Assembly (NCBI GenBank): GCA_021796155.1 | Contig: JAJYOO010000083.1 | Span: 1-8,312 of the forward strand | Direction: 5' to 3' | DNA length: 8,312 nt | DNA from: Chloroflexota bacterium | GTDB lineage: Bacteria > Chloroflexota > Anaerolineae > Anaerolineales > Villigracilaceae | Part shown: piece by piece, positions 1 to 6,086 of the stretch | Layout of the letters: the number at the start of each line of letters is the position of its first letter | How positions within the stretch are numbered: the stretch's first letter is position 1 | Notes under the pieces: generated by a model | What the model saw: only the letters and a program-made list of their open reading frames with translations | Told to the model about the DNA's origin: nothing | Database searches by the model: none | Made by a program: the position numbers and the translations under genes

Positions 1-293
1 CAGTTGTGAATTCATTCCTCGTCTCGACCGGCACATGGCAATACCCGACCGTGACCGGGCAATATCACATTTATGTCAAGCTGCGTTATACCGATATGGC
101 AGGCCCCGGTTATTATCTGCCGAATGTTCCATACACGATGTATTTTTATCAAGGCTATGGCTTGCATGGAACATACTGGCATCACAATTTCGGCACGCCG
201 ATGAGTCATGGCTGCGTGAATTTGAGCATCCCCGACTCGGAATGGTTGTACAACTGGGCGTCGGTCGGGACATTGGTAAACATCCATTATTGA
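1..293 (+). CDS. L,D-transpeptidase (YkuD domain), 5'-truncated C-terminal part
   Basis: This is the 3' end of a peptidoglycan L,D-transpeptidase; the gene enters from the left edge, because the frame is open to base 3. YkuD enzymes use a catalytic cysteine to form 3-3 crosslinks, or to attach proteins to the wall, outside the membrane. About 96 residues are visible. They include the VSTGT strand and TVTGQY that usually open the second half of the domain, then LHGTYWHHNFGTPMSHGC with the catalytic Cys codon at 213-215 and its partner His in SHGC. The stop is TGA at 291-293. The C-terminus ends shortly after the NLS motif and lacks the WTTPVVP extension of the two paralogues downstream, so it is a divergent family member. 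A GTG at 6 could look like a start, but it falls inside the conserved domain. The next LDT starts only 8 nt after this stop, so the two are probably co-transcribed. Confidence 0.93.
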   Translation, partial: VVNSFLVSTGTWQYPTVTGQYHIYVKLRYTDMAGPGYYLPNVPYTMYFYQGYGLHGTYWHHNFGTPMSHGCVNLSIPDSEWLYNWASVGTLVNIHY

Positions 294-301
294 CATAAAG
301 G

Positions 302-1348
302 ATGAAAACAAATAACGCCGGATTTTCACGGCGCGACTTTCTCAAATTGAGCGGATTGGGGCTTCTTAGTTTACCTTTGCCGGGAGTGGTGCATTCGCAG
401 CTCAAATTATTTTCACAGGATTTTTTTGGTTCTCAACAAGGGCGCGTTACAACCCGTTTGATCTGGATCTACGACAAACCATCTTTCAAAGCTAATTCAG
501 TAAAATTATATTGGCGCGATTCGGTCGTGCCTATTACGGATGTCACCATCAGCGACGATGTGAATGCTTATAACCGCGTCTGGTATCAAATCGGGGATGA
601 AGGTTTTGCTTATTCCGGGACGATCCAGCCGGTGCGAACGATTCTCAACACACCGACGATGAACATTCCCACAAATGGCGTGTTGGGCGAAGTCACTGTC
701 CCATTCACGGACGCGCACGAAAATGCCGACACGAATTCGCTGGCGATCTATCGCATGTATTACGAAACCACGCATTGGATTTTGTCTGCAACCAAATCAA
801 CAGACGGAAACATCTGGTATCAAGTGCTGGACGACAAATGGGACAAACGTTATTACGCGCTTGGTCAACATCTTCGCATCATTCCGGACGAAGAGCTGGC
901 TCCCATTTCACCGAATGTTCCTAACGCCCAAAAGCGGATCCAGGTACAGTTGGATAACCAGCTTGTGTTTGCTTATGAAAATGACAACCCGGTATTCGTG
1001 ACGCGCGCTTCGAGCGGAGCGCAGTTTAGCGATGGGACGTATACAACTCCGACCGGCTCCTTTATGACGTATCACAAGCGTCCAACGCGTCACATGGCGA
1101 CTGGCGATCTTGCATCCGATGGCTATGATCTGCCCGGCGTGCCGTGGGTGATGTATATCAACGAAGCCGGCGTTTCATTGCATGGGACATTCTGGCACAA
1201 CGACTTCGGCCATCCGCACAGTCATGGATGTGTGAACTTGAGCATTGCATCTGCCAAATGGCTTTTCCGCTGGACAACGCCGGTCGTCCCGCCAGGTGAT
1301 CAGTTTGCATATCAGCCCAAAGGCACACTGGTTGAGATTGTGAAATAA
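302..1348 (+). CDS. Tat-exported L,D-transpeptidase (YkuD)
   Basis: A complete 348-residue secreted peptidoglycan L,D-transpeptidase. The N-terminus has a canonical twin-arginine motif, SRRDFLKLS (R10, R11), then a hydrophobic stretch (about 17-30) ending near VVHS-Q. This implies export of a folded protein by Tat. Residues of about 48-112 form an SH3-like module ending YSGTIQPV; about 127-203 form a second module (IWYQVLDD, RIIPDEEL). The YkuD domain covers about 210-348, with TPTGSF, H294 in HGTFWHNDFG and catalytic S307-H308-G309-C310. It ends WTTPVVP...GTLVEIVK. The only Shine-Dalgarno-like sequence (AAAGG, 297-301) directly abuts the ATG, so initiation may depend on coupling to the gene 8 nt upstream. 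The Tat motif fixes this start. The family assignment is firm; whether it crosslinks peptidoglycan or anchors a protein is not visible. Confidence 0.95.
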   Translation: MKTNNAGFSRRDFLKLSGLGLLSLPLPGVVHSQLKLFSQDFFGSQQGRVTTRLIWIYDKPSFKANSVKLYWRDSVVPITDVTISDDVNAYNRVWYQIGDEGFAYSGTIQPVRTILNTPTMNIPTNGVLGEVTVPFTDAHENADTNSLAIYRMYYETTHWILSATKSTDGNIWYQVLDDKWDKRYYALGQHLRIIPDEELAPISPNVPNAQKRIQVQLDNQLVFAYENDNPVFVTRASSGAQFSDGTYTTPTGSFMTYHKRPTRHMATGDLASDGYDLPGVPWVMYINEAGVSLHGTFWHNDFGHPHSHGCVNLSIASAKWLFRWTTPVVPPGDQFAYQPKGTLVEIVK

Positions 1349-1353
1349 GTTTT

Positions 1354-1405
1354 ATGTCATTGCGAGTGGCGCCTGGGCGCCACGTGGCAATCTTGTGTAA
1401 CATTC
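1354..1405. repeat. Small palindromic intergenic repeat (ATGTCATTGCGAG family), copy 1
   Basis: Begins with ATGTCATTGCGAG (1354-1366) and contains a perfect hairpin, GTGGCGC - CTGG - GCGCCAC (1366-1383). It ends GTGGCAATCTTGTGTAACATTC-like (1384-1405). That last 22-bp part matches 5920-5941 with only three differences, which shows a dispersed family. The hairpin is immediately 3' of the LDT stop codon and lacks a T-tract, so it is a weak terminator candidate at best. Confidence 0.75.
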
Positions 1406-1452
1406 AGTTGTTTGTTTGATGAAATTGTGAAGTAGGTAAGCACAAATTCTTT

Positions 1453-2022
1453 ATGAACGTGCAGCATCCCAAGCTCATCATCGTCACGGGTAGACCTGCG
1501 GCGGGGAAATCAACACTTGCCAAACGATTGTCGCAAGAGATCAAGTTGCCCATTGTCAGCAAAGATGACATCCGAGAAGTGTTATTCGAGCGACCGGGTT
1601 GGACAGACCGCCCATGGGCACAATTGCTTGGCCGGGCAAGTGTTGATATGATGTTTTATTTTGCCCAAGCCGAATTATCAGTGAGACATTCAATTATTTT
1701 TGATAATTCTTTTGATCCGGAAATGTCTAATCCAAGATTTCGGGCGCTCTTAAACGAACAAAGGGCAGAAAGCATCCAAATAGTTTGTAATGCAGATAGC
1801 GAAGCGCTTTTCCAAAGATTTAAATCTCGTACTGAAACCGGCAATCGGCATCCGGGTCATGGCGATGAGAATGTTCTCGAACAACTCCGGACAAATCTTG
1901 CAAAGGAAGAGTCTCCCGTATTGGATATTGGCGGTGAAGTCGTTGAAGTGGATACAACGGATTTTGAGAAGGTTGATTTTCAAGCAATTTTGGATCGAGT
2001 AAAGGTTTTTCTTGAGGAGTAA
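1453..2022 (+). CDS. P-loop ATP-binding kinase-like protein (AAA_33 / zeta-toxin-like)
   Basis: A soluble 189-residue P-loop NTPase, probably a small-molecule or nucleotide-type kinase; its substrate is unknown. A Walker A loop lies at G13-T21 (GRPAAGKST) directly after the first strand (KLIIVT). It is followed by SKDDIRE (36-42), usual in AAA_33 proteins, and a Walker B-like strand SIIFDNSFD (80-88, D84). A C-terminal arginine/lid region follows, RFKSR...NRHPGHGDEN (122-140), whose RHPGH is typical of the family. The chain ends with a helix after VVEVDTTD. The Shine-Dalgarno sequence is weak; AGGTAAG at 1434-1440 is 12 nt from the ATG. It sits between two L,D-transpeptidases, in the same direction, and its second half looks AT-richer than its neighbours. 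It lacks a recognisable antitoxin partner, so I do not call it a toxin. Confidence 0.85.
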   Translation: MNVQHPKLIIVTGRPAAGKSTLAKRLSQEIKLPIVSKDDIREVLFERPGWTDRPWAQLLGRASVDMMFYFAQAELSVRHSIIFDNSFDPEMSNPRFRALLNEQRAESIQIVCNADSEALFQRFKSRTETGNRHPGHGDENVLEQLRTNLAKEESPVLDIGGEVVEVDTTDFEKVDFQAILDRVKVFLEE

Positions 2023-2088
2023 AAGAAGGAATTCTTTCTGATGCTTGATTGTTTAGATGTAATAAGAGTTCCATTAGATTCTCCATCC

Positions 2089-2121
2089 TTGTATCTTCAT
2101 AAATTTGTAAATCAGATACAA
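2089..2121. promoter_or_regulatory. Perfect 8-bp inverted repeat overlapping a possible -10 box
   Basis: TTGTATCT (2089-2096) and AGATACAA (2114-2121) are exact reverse complements separated by 17 bp. The right arm overlaps TACAAT (2117-2122), a good -10 candidate 10 nt before the ATG at 2133; the matching -35 (TCTTCA, 2094-2099) is poor. There is no Shine-Dalgarno sequence before that ATG, so a start site here would give a nearly leaderless transcript. An operator or a promoter is possible; the evidence is pattern only. Confidence 0.35.
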
Positions 2122-2132
2122 TCCATGCCACG

Positions 2133-3164
2133 ATGAATAACTTATCGTTCTCTCGCCGTGATTTTCTCAAACTTTCAAGCGCCGGTTTGCTTGGCGCCTT
2201 CCTCGCCGAATTGCGACTCGACCGCGTCTTCGCCCAATCCGTAACGCAAGTCCGCACCACGTTGAGCGGAATTAGTTTATACAGCGAGCCGTCTAATCAA
2301 TCGAATCAGCTTTATACGTTCAACCGCGATCAGGTCGTAAATGTCCTTGGACAAACCACAGGCGATTCAGCGAATCCGTATAACAACATCTGGTTCGAGA
2401 TTGATAAAGGTTACGCCTATTCCGGTTTTCTACAGCCGGTCGAGACCAACTATCAGGAACCGAATTTCGATATTCCCGCGGCGGGACAACTCGGCGAGAT
2501 CACCGTCCCATACAGTGATACGCACGTGGATGCAAATACGTGGTCGGATCGCGGCTACCGAGTCTATTATGCGACGACACATTGGGTGACAGGCATCGTT
2601 GTCAACCGTTACGAAAAAACGATCTGGTACAAAATCTATGACAGCGAAATCCATAATTCGCTTTATGTTCAATCAACAGACATGCGTCTCGTGCCTGATA
2701 GTGAATTGTCCCCGCTTTCGACGGATGTCCCGGCATCTGATAAACATATTTACGTGGATGTCGCTACGCAATCGGTTACTGTATTTGAAGGTGAGAAATC
2801 TGTTTTGACGGCGCGCTGTTCCAGTGGAGCCAAAGGCACGCGGACTCCGCTTGGCGATTTCGCAACATTCCACAAAGGCCCGACCATCCACATGACAAAC
2901 GACGGCGCGGCCGGCGCGGGACGCGGCTACGATCTGCCGGGCGTACCGTGGGTCTCGTTCTTTACCGGGACCGGCGACTCATTCCACGGCACATATTGGC
3001 ACAACGATTACGGCGAGCCGCGCAGTCACGGATGCGTGAATCTCCTCCCAGCCGACGCGAAATTCGTTTATCGTTGGACTACGCCTGTTGTCCCAGTGGA
3101 TGTTCAATATCTCTACAAACCGGGTGAGGGGACAAATGTCCAAATCGTTTCATCGAGTTCATAG
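2133..3164 (+). CDS. Tat-exported L,D-transpeptidase (YkuD), second full copy
   Basis: A 343-residue paralogue of the protein encoded at 302-1348, with the same layout throughout. It has a Tat motif SRRDFLKLS (R8, R9), a hydrophobic core and a good cleavage site RVFA-Q (after A34). The first SH3-like module ends YSGFLQPV (about 96-103). The second module carries IWYKIYD and RLVPDSEL (about 164-192). The YkuD domain (about 204-343) has TPLGDF, H285 in HGTYWHNDYG and catalytic S298-H299-G300-C301, then WTTPVVP. The C-terminus is a short serine tail. The ATG at 2133 is chosen because the Tat motif follows directly, although no Shine-Dalgarno sequence is visible. It should act on peptidoglycan outside the membrane. 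It is separated from its sister by the P-loop kinase gene, and a stem-loop follows 4 nt after the stop. Confidence 0.95.
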   Translation: MNNLSFSRRDFLKLSSAGLLGAFLAELRLDRVFAQSVTQVRTTLSGISLYSEPSNQSNQLYTFNRDQVVNVLGQTTGDSANPYNNIWFEIDKGYAYSGFLQPVETNYQEPNFDIPAAGQLGEITVPYSDTHVDANTWSDRGYRVYYATTHWVTGIVVNRYEKTIWYKIYDSEIHNSLYVQSTDMRLVPDSELSPLSTDVPASDKHIYVDVATQSVTVFEGEKSVLTARCSSGAKGTRTPLGDFATFHKGPTIHMTNDGAAGAGRGYDLPGVPWVSFFTGTGDSFHGTYWHNDYGEPRSHGCVNLLPADAKFVYRWTTPVVPVDVQYLYKPGEGTNVQIVSSSS

Positions 3165-3168
3165 AAGC

Positions 3169-3195
3169 TGACAGTCATGATAAACGCGACTGTCA
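3169..3195 (+). promoter_or_regulatory. Perfect 8-bp stem-loop between LDT and downstream gene
   Basis: TGACAGTC (3169-3176) pairs exactly with GACTGTCA (3188-3195) around an 11-nt loop. It begins 4 nt after the LDT stop and ends 6 nt before the AAGGA Shine-Dalgarno sequence of the next gene. There is no T-tract, so it is more likely an mRNA-stability or attenuation element than an efficient terminator. Confidence 0.5.
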
Positions 3196-3210
3196 ACTCA
3201 TAAGGAAATT

Positions 3211-3642
3211 ATGCCAAGACAACCTTTATTTGCCGGTCTCGTCGTGGACGAGAACGATCATGCAGTCGAAACAACCGCAGTTGGCGAGGAACCGTTTTAC
3301 GTCATAGATGATGCGGGCTTTCGCCGTCACATTCCCGCAGAACAAGTGGATCGTCAGGTGCTGTCTCAAATGCAGGAGATGATGAAAGGCAGCGAAGATT
3401 ACGTCTCTGAACAGACGGCCAAGATGCTGGGCCAGGAAGATATCTTTACGAAAGCCGCCATCGAAAATCAGCTCAAAAACATGGATCAGCAGTTCGATGC
3501 GTTGATGCAGCAGGGCATTCCCGAAGAGGGACGCGCCTATCTTGGAATGCTTGGCTTCAAAGTGGTCATTAATTATCATGGCGAGGTCTTGCGAATCGAA
3601 CAGCCCGGCGCATCGGATGACGGCGAAGGCGGCGAGGAATGA
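3211..3642 (+). CDS. Small acidic protein of unknown function
   Basis: I do not recognise this 143-residue family. There is no signal peptide or membrane segment, so it is probably cytoplasmic. The N-terminal third (about 7-42) looks beta-rich (AGLVVDEN, EPFYVIDDAGFRRHIPAE). The middle (about 44-101) is predicted to be long charged helices rich in Q, M, E and K (VLSQMQEMMKG, IENQLKNMDQQFDALMQQ), perhaps a coiled coil. A short strand region follows (GFKVVINYHGEVLRIE, 115-130), then an acidic glycine-rich tail (DDGEGGEE). The ATG at 3211 has a Shine-Dalgarno sequence AAGGA at 3202-3206. It lies downstream of the LDT gene in the same direction and is closed by a strong terminator, so it is the last gene of that unit. 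Start, frame and coding character are convincing; function is unknown. Confidence 0.85.
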   Translation: MPRQPLFAGLVVDENDHAVETTAVGEEPFYVIDDAGFRRHIPAEQVDRQVLSQMQEMMKGSEDYVSEQTAKMLGQEDIFTKAAIENQLKNMDQQFDALMQQGIPEEGRAYLGMLGFKVVINYHGEVLRIEQPGASDDGEGGEE

Positions 3643-3665
3643 AATAGCAGGAAAGTGGAAGTTGC

Positions 3666-3697
3666 AAAGTGAGAAGTGACCAGGCTTCTCACTTTTT
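3666..3697 (+). terminator. Rho-independent terminator
   Basis: AAAGTGAGAAG (3666-3676) pairs perfectly over 11 bp with CTTCTCACTTT (3685-3695) around the 8-nt loop TGACCAGG. The 3' arm runs into a five-T tract (3693-3697). It lies 24 nt after the stop of the acidic-protein gene and before the MFS gene, so it ends the upstream unit. Confidence 0.85.
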
Positions 3698-3731
3698 AGT
3701 TATCACCTTTTACTTTTGTTGAAAGGATAAC

Positions 3732-4952
3732 ATGGAGAATACGGAAACCAAATCATCGCTCCAAAACCTGCCGCGCAACATTTGGGCGGTCACGCTTACA
3801 TCATTCTTCACCGATATTTCGTCGGAGATGATCTTCAATCTTGTCCCGCTGTTCCTCGCGAATGTCCTTGGCGTTGGCACAGCCATTATCGGTTTGATTG
3901 ACGGCATTGCCGAAACAACCGCCAGCCTGATGAAAGTCTATGCGGGTTCATTGTCCGATAAACTTGGCGGCCGCAAATGGCTGGCAGTTGCGGGATACGC
4001 GCTTTCGACAATCTCCAAACCATTTCTTTTTATCGCGACTTCATGGGAATGGGTACTCGGTGTTCGCTTTTCGGATCGGCTTGGAAAAGGAATCCGCACG
4101 GCGCCGCGCGATGCGTTGGTCGCCGATAGCATTGACGAAAAACAACGCGGACTGGCTTTTGGCTTTCACCGCGCGGGCGATACTGCCGGAGCCTTTCTTG
4201 GACTCGGGCTGGCCGCACTCATCGTCTGGCTGACCGAAAGGACAGACCTTGATCTGACGCAGCATACATTCCAGATTGCAGTACTCATCAGCTTCATTCC
4301 CGCTGTCCTGGCCGTGATCGTTTTGATTGCCGGCGCGCACGATGTTCCGATGAAGACGAAGCGCGCATCATCTTTGCCGTCATTTGAAGGTCTTGATCTT
4401 CGCTTCAAACTTTTTCTTTTTGTGGTGGTGCTATTCACGCTGGGCAATTCATCCGATTCGTTCATTATCCTTCTCGGTCAGAACCGTGGGCTGGATGTCG
4501 TCCAGATCATGCTGATGTTGATGACGTTCAACTTCATCTATGCTGCGCTATCTGGTCCGCTTGGCTCATGGTCCGATAAAATCGGACGCCGCCGCTTGAT
4601 TATAGGCGGATGGATTGCATACGGTTTGGTTTATCTCGGCCTTGCTTTATCCAATGCAGGCTGGCACGTTTGGGTTTTATACGGACTATACGGAATCTAT
4701 TACGCCGCGTCGGATGGAGTCGCCCGCGCATTGGTCGCTGACTTTGTTCCCGCGGAACGCCGCGGCACCGCCTACGGACTCTACAACGCGGCCATCGGAC
4801 TCGCTGCACTGCCTGCGTCCGTTATCGCGGGCGTGTTGTGGCAAGGCGTCGGTTCGTGGGCAGGCTTCGGTGCGTCCGCACCATTTTATTTCGGCGCAGC
4901 GCTGGCGTTGCTGGCTGGATTTTTGTTTTGGCGATTGGTGCCTGCGAAGTAA
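3732..4952 (+). CDS. Major facilitator superfamily (MFS) transporter
   Basis: A 406-residue inner-membrane permease with about 12 hydrophobic segments, the normal MFS length. The MFS loop 2-3 signature appears in both halves: GSLSDKLGGRK (72-82) and GSWSDKIGRRR (278-288). This shows the usual internal duplication. A conserved charged segment RFSDRLGKGIRTAPRDALV (112-130) follows TM4 and resembles a subgroup of uncharacterised MFS_1 permeases often annotated as efflux proteins. The central cytoplasmic linker is about 202-222. The substrate cannot be read from the sequence; drug or metabolite export by proton antiport is only a family-level guess. The ATG at 3732 has AAAGGA at 3722-3727. It is transcribed separately from the upstream gene, because a terminator lies 35 nt before it, and a repeat element follows the stop. 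Confidence 0.92.
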   Translation: MENTETKSSLQNLPRNIWAVTLTSFFTDISSEMIFNLVPLFLANVLGVGTAIIGLIDGIAETTASLMKVYAGSLSDKLGGRKWLAVAGYALSTISKPFLFIATSWEWVLGVRFSDRLGKGIRTAPRDALVADSIDEKQRGLAFGFHRAGDTAGAFLGLGLAALIVWLTERTDLDLTQHTFQIAVLISFIPAVLAVIVLIAGAHDVPMKTKRASSLPSFEGLDLRFKLFLFVVVLFTLGNSSDSFIILLGQNRGLDVVQIMLMLMTFNFIYAALSGPLGSWSDKIGRRRLIIGGWIAYGLVYLGLALSNAGWHVWVLYGLYGIYYAASDGVARALVADFVPAERRGTAYGLYNAAIGLAALPASVIAGVLWQGVGSWAGFGASAPFYFGAALALLAGFLFWRLVPAK

Positions 4953-4964
4953 TCAATCCCCATC

Positions 4965-5004
4965 GCCCTGAGCGGAGCGACCGCAGGGAGTGCAGTCGAA
5001 GGGC
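4965..5004. repeat. GCCCTGAGCGGAGCG...TCGAAGGGC dispersed repeat
   Basis: Terminal GCCCT (4965-4969) and AGGGC (5000-5004) are inverted, and the inside holds GAGCGGAGCGACCGCAGG and GCAGTCGAAGG. This is the recognisable layout of small palindromic repeats seen between genes in many bacterial genomes. It lies 12 nt after the MFS stop. Recognition is by pattern; no second full copy is in the window. Confidence 0.6.
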
Positions 5005-5031
5005 AAGTTAGAATCAAATTGCGCTTCGACT

Positions 5032-5063
5032 TCATTGCATTTCGCTTAACGCAATGATATTTT
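5032..5063 (+). promoter_or_regulatory. 7-bp inverted repeat before the small membrane protein gene
   Basis: TCATTGC (5032-5038) and GCAATGA (5051-5057) pair exactly around a 12-nt loop, 20 nt before the ATG at 5078. TTGCAT (5035-5040) and TATTTT (5058-5063) are spaced 17 bp apart and could be a weak sigma70-type promoter overlapping the repeat. This is suggestive only. Confidence 0.25.
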
Positions 5064-5077
5064 GAACCGGAGATGAA

Positions 5078-5263
5078 ATGAAAATTGTATTGAACATTAT
5101 TGGTGTCTTATGTCTTTTGCCCGGTATCATCTTCTTCCTGCAAGGCATCAACATCCTGCCCGGCAGTTTTATGACTGGACAAATTCAATGGGCGATCAAC
5201 GGCGGCATTTTGATTATCATCGGCGCGGGATTGTTGTGGTTTGCAAATCGCCGCAAGGCATGA
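5078..5263 (+). CDS. Small two-helix membrane protein
   Basis: A 61-residue hydrophobic protein with two predicted membrane helices (about 3-22 and 38-56). They are joined by the loop QGINILPGSFMTGQIQ, and the chain ends in a basic tail NRRKA that should stay in the cytoplasm. Small proteins of this LPGSFMTG type, with a tryptophan-glycine second helix, occur widely in bacteria; I know no function for them. The Shine-Dalgarno sequence is good: GGAG at 5069-5072, 5 nt from the ATG. It is flanked on both sides by palindromic repeats, so it is probably its own transcription unit. Its small size is compensated by the clear ribosome binding site and membrane topology. Confidence 0.8.
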   Translation: MKIVLNIIGVLCLLPGIIFFLQGINILPGSFMTGQIQWAINGGILIIIGAGLLWFANRRKA

Positions 5264-5308
5264 GTGAGCAACCCCGCAAACGAGTCGCCGTATAATAATG
5301 TAATTCAA

Positions 5309-5412
5309 ATGTCACCCTGAGCCGAAGCCCTGAATGCAGTGAAGGGTCAGCGGAGGGTCTTCGCCGCGAAGCGGCGGGATTCTTCGGTCGTTTCGCTCCC
5401 TCAGAATGACAT
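5309..5412. repeat. Palindromic intergenic repeat with ATGTCA termini (CCCTGAG/CTCAGAATGACAT family)
   Basis: The ends are inverted: ATGTCACCCTGA (5309-5320) against TCAGAATGACAT (5401-5412), 10 of 12 complementary. Inside lies a perfect hairpin CGCCGC-GAA-GCGGCG (5362-5376). Segments such as GTGAAGGGTCAGCGGAGG and GATTCTTCGGTCGTTTCGCT are typical of a highly dispersed non-coding repeat found in many bacterial genomes. It has no coding capacity. Confidence 0.8.
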
Positions 5413-5458
5413 GGGATTTGAGAAGTAATCAGTAAAGTTTATTGGCAAGGATGACTAT

Positions 5459-5863
5459 ATGCGAAGATATGGCAGATACAGATATGGTCCAAGATTTGCG
5501 CGCCCGTGGCGTCCGTTCCACGGTGCGATTTGGTTGATCGGCCTCGGTATCCTGTTTTTCTTTGGACACTTTTGGCCGGGCATTTTACTGCTGATTGGAT
5601 TGAGCATGATCCTCGAGGCGGTCTTCCGTGGATCGGCTTCGCAGTGGCCGCAAAATCCGCCTCCACCACCGATGCCATTTCCGCCTCCCGCCGCGCCGAC
5701 AATGGCTCCCGCGCCCGCTGCGCCAACTCATCGGATTGACCTGCTTCCCGCGGTCTGTCCACGTTGTGGAGGACCGATCCGCTCGTATGAAGTCAAATGG
5801 ACGGGTACTCAGTCGGCTTCGTGTCCGTATTGCGGATCGAACCTGCCGATGAAGAGACAATAA
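5459..5863 (+). CDS. Membrane protein with proline-rich linker and C-terminal zinc ribbon
   Basis: A 134-residue protein made of three parts. The N-terminus is basic and aromatic (RRYGRYRYGPRFARPWRPF), followed by two short hydrophobic helices (about 22-36 and 38-56; IWLIGLGILFFFGHFWPGIL), a pattern reminiscent of the LiaI/LiaF-like transmembrane region. A long proline/alanine linker (about 64-90) comes next. The last part is a treble-clef-type zinc ribbon with CPRCGG (C100, C103) and CPYCG (C122, C125), 18 residues apart. It may tether a metal-binding or protein-binding module to the membrane; function is not known. The ATG at 5459 has GCAAGGA at 5445-5451, 7 nt upstream. Two repeats isolate it from both neighbours, which suggests a single-gene unit. 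Confidence 0.85.
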   Translation: MRRYGRYRYGPRFARPWRPFHGAIWLIGLGILFFFGHFWPGILLLIGLSMILEAVFRGSASQWPQNPPPPPMPFPPPAAPTMAPAPAAPTHRIDLLPAVCPRCGGPIRSYEVKWTGTQSASCPYCGSNLPMKRQ

Positions 5864-5870
5864 TAGCGTT

Positions 5871-5995
5871 GATGTTGCGAGGATGCCATAGGCCGACGAA
5901 GCACTGCGTCCTCTCAGTGTGGCAATCTCATGTAATATTCCTTTGAGTGTTAGTTGAGATTGCCGCAGCGGAAGAACACCGCTTCGCAATGACAT
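5871..5995. repeat. Two head-to-head copies of the ATGTCATTGCGAG repeat
   Basis: The left half (TGTTGCGAGG from 5873 to GGCAATCTCATG ending 5932) and the right half (GAGATTGCC at 5956-5964 to TCGCAATGACAT at 5984-5995) are inverted relative to each other. The segment 5920-5941 matches copy 1 at 1384-1405 with three differences. The left copy has lost CA from its ATGTCATTGCGAG end and has diverged inside. About 235 bp between the zinc-ribbon gene and the CorA gene hold only these repeats and AT-rich sequence; I see no further gene there. Confidence 0.7.
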
Positions 5996-6086
5996 TTATT
6001 AAATTTATGTATTTTAGTGGGCGGAGAAAATGACATTGCTCTATGCTTCTTGTGAATGCCAGCGTTAAAATCAAGTTACTTGAGGC

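Noticed and set aside
1354..1405. Rho-independent terminator after the second LDT
   Set aside because: The hairpin is strong but has no following T-tract, and the same sequence recurs as a dispersed repeat elsewhere in the window.
1453..2022. Calling the P-loop gene a zeta toxin
   Set aside because: No epsilon-type antitoxin is next to it, and the motifs also fit many harmless kinases.
1820..2260. Reverse frame of 146 residues across the kinase and LDT genes
   Set aside because: It overlaps two supported genes on the other strand, including the kinase lid region and the Tat signal; it is a shadow.
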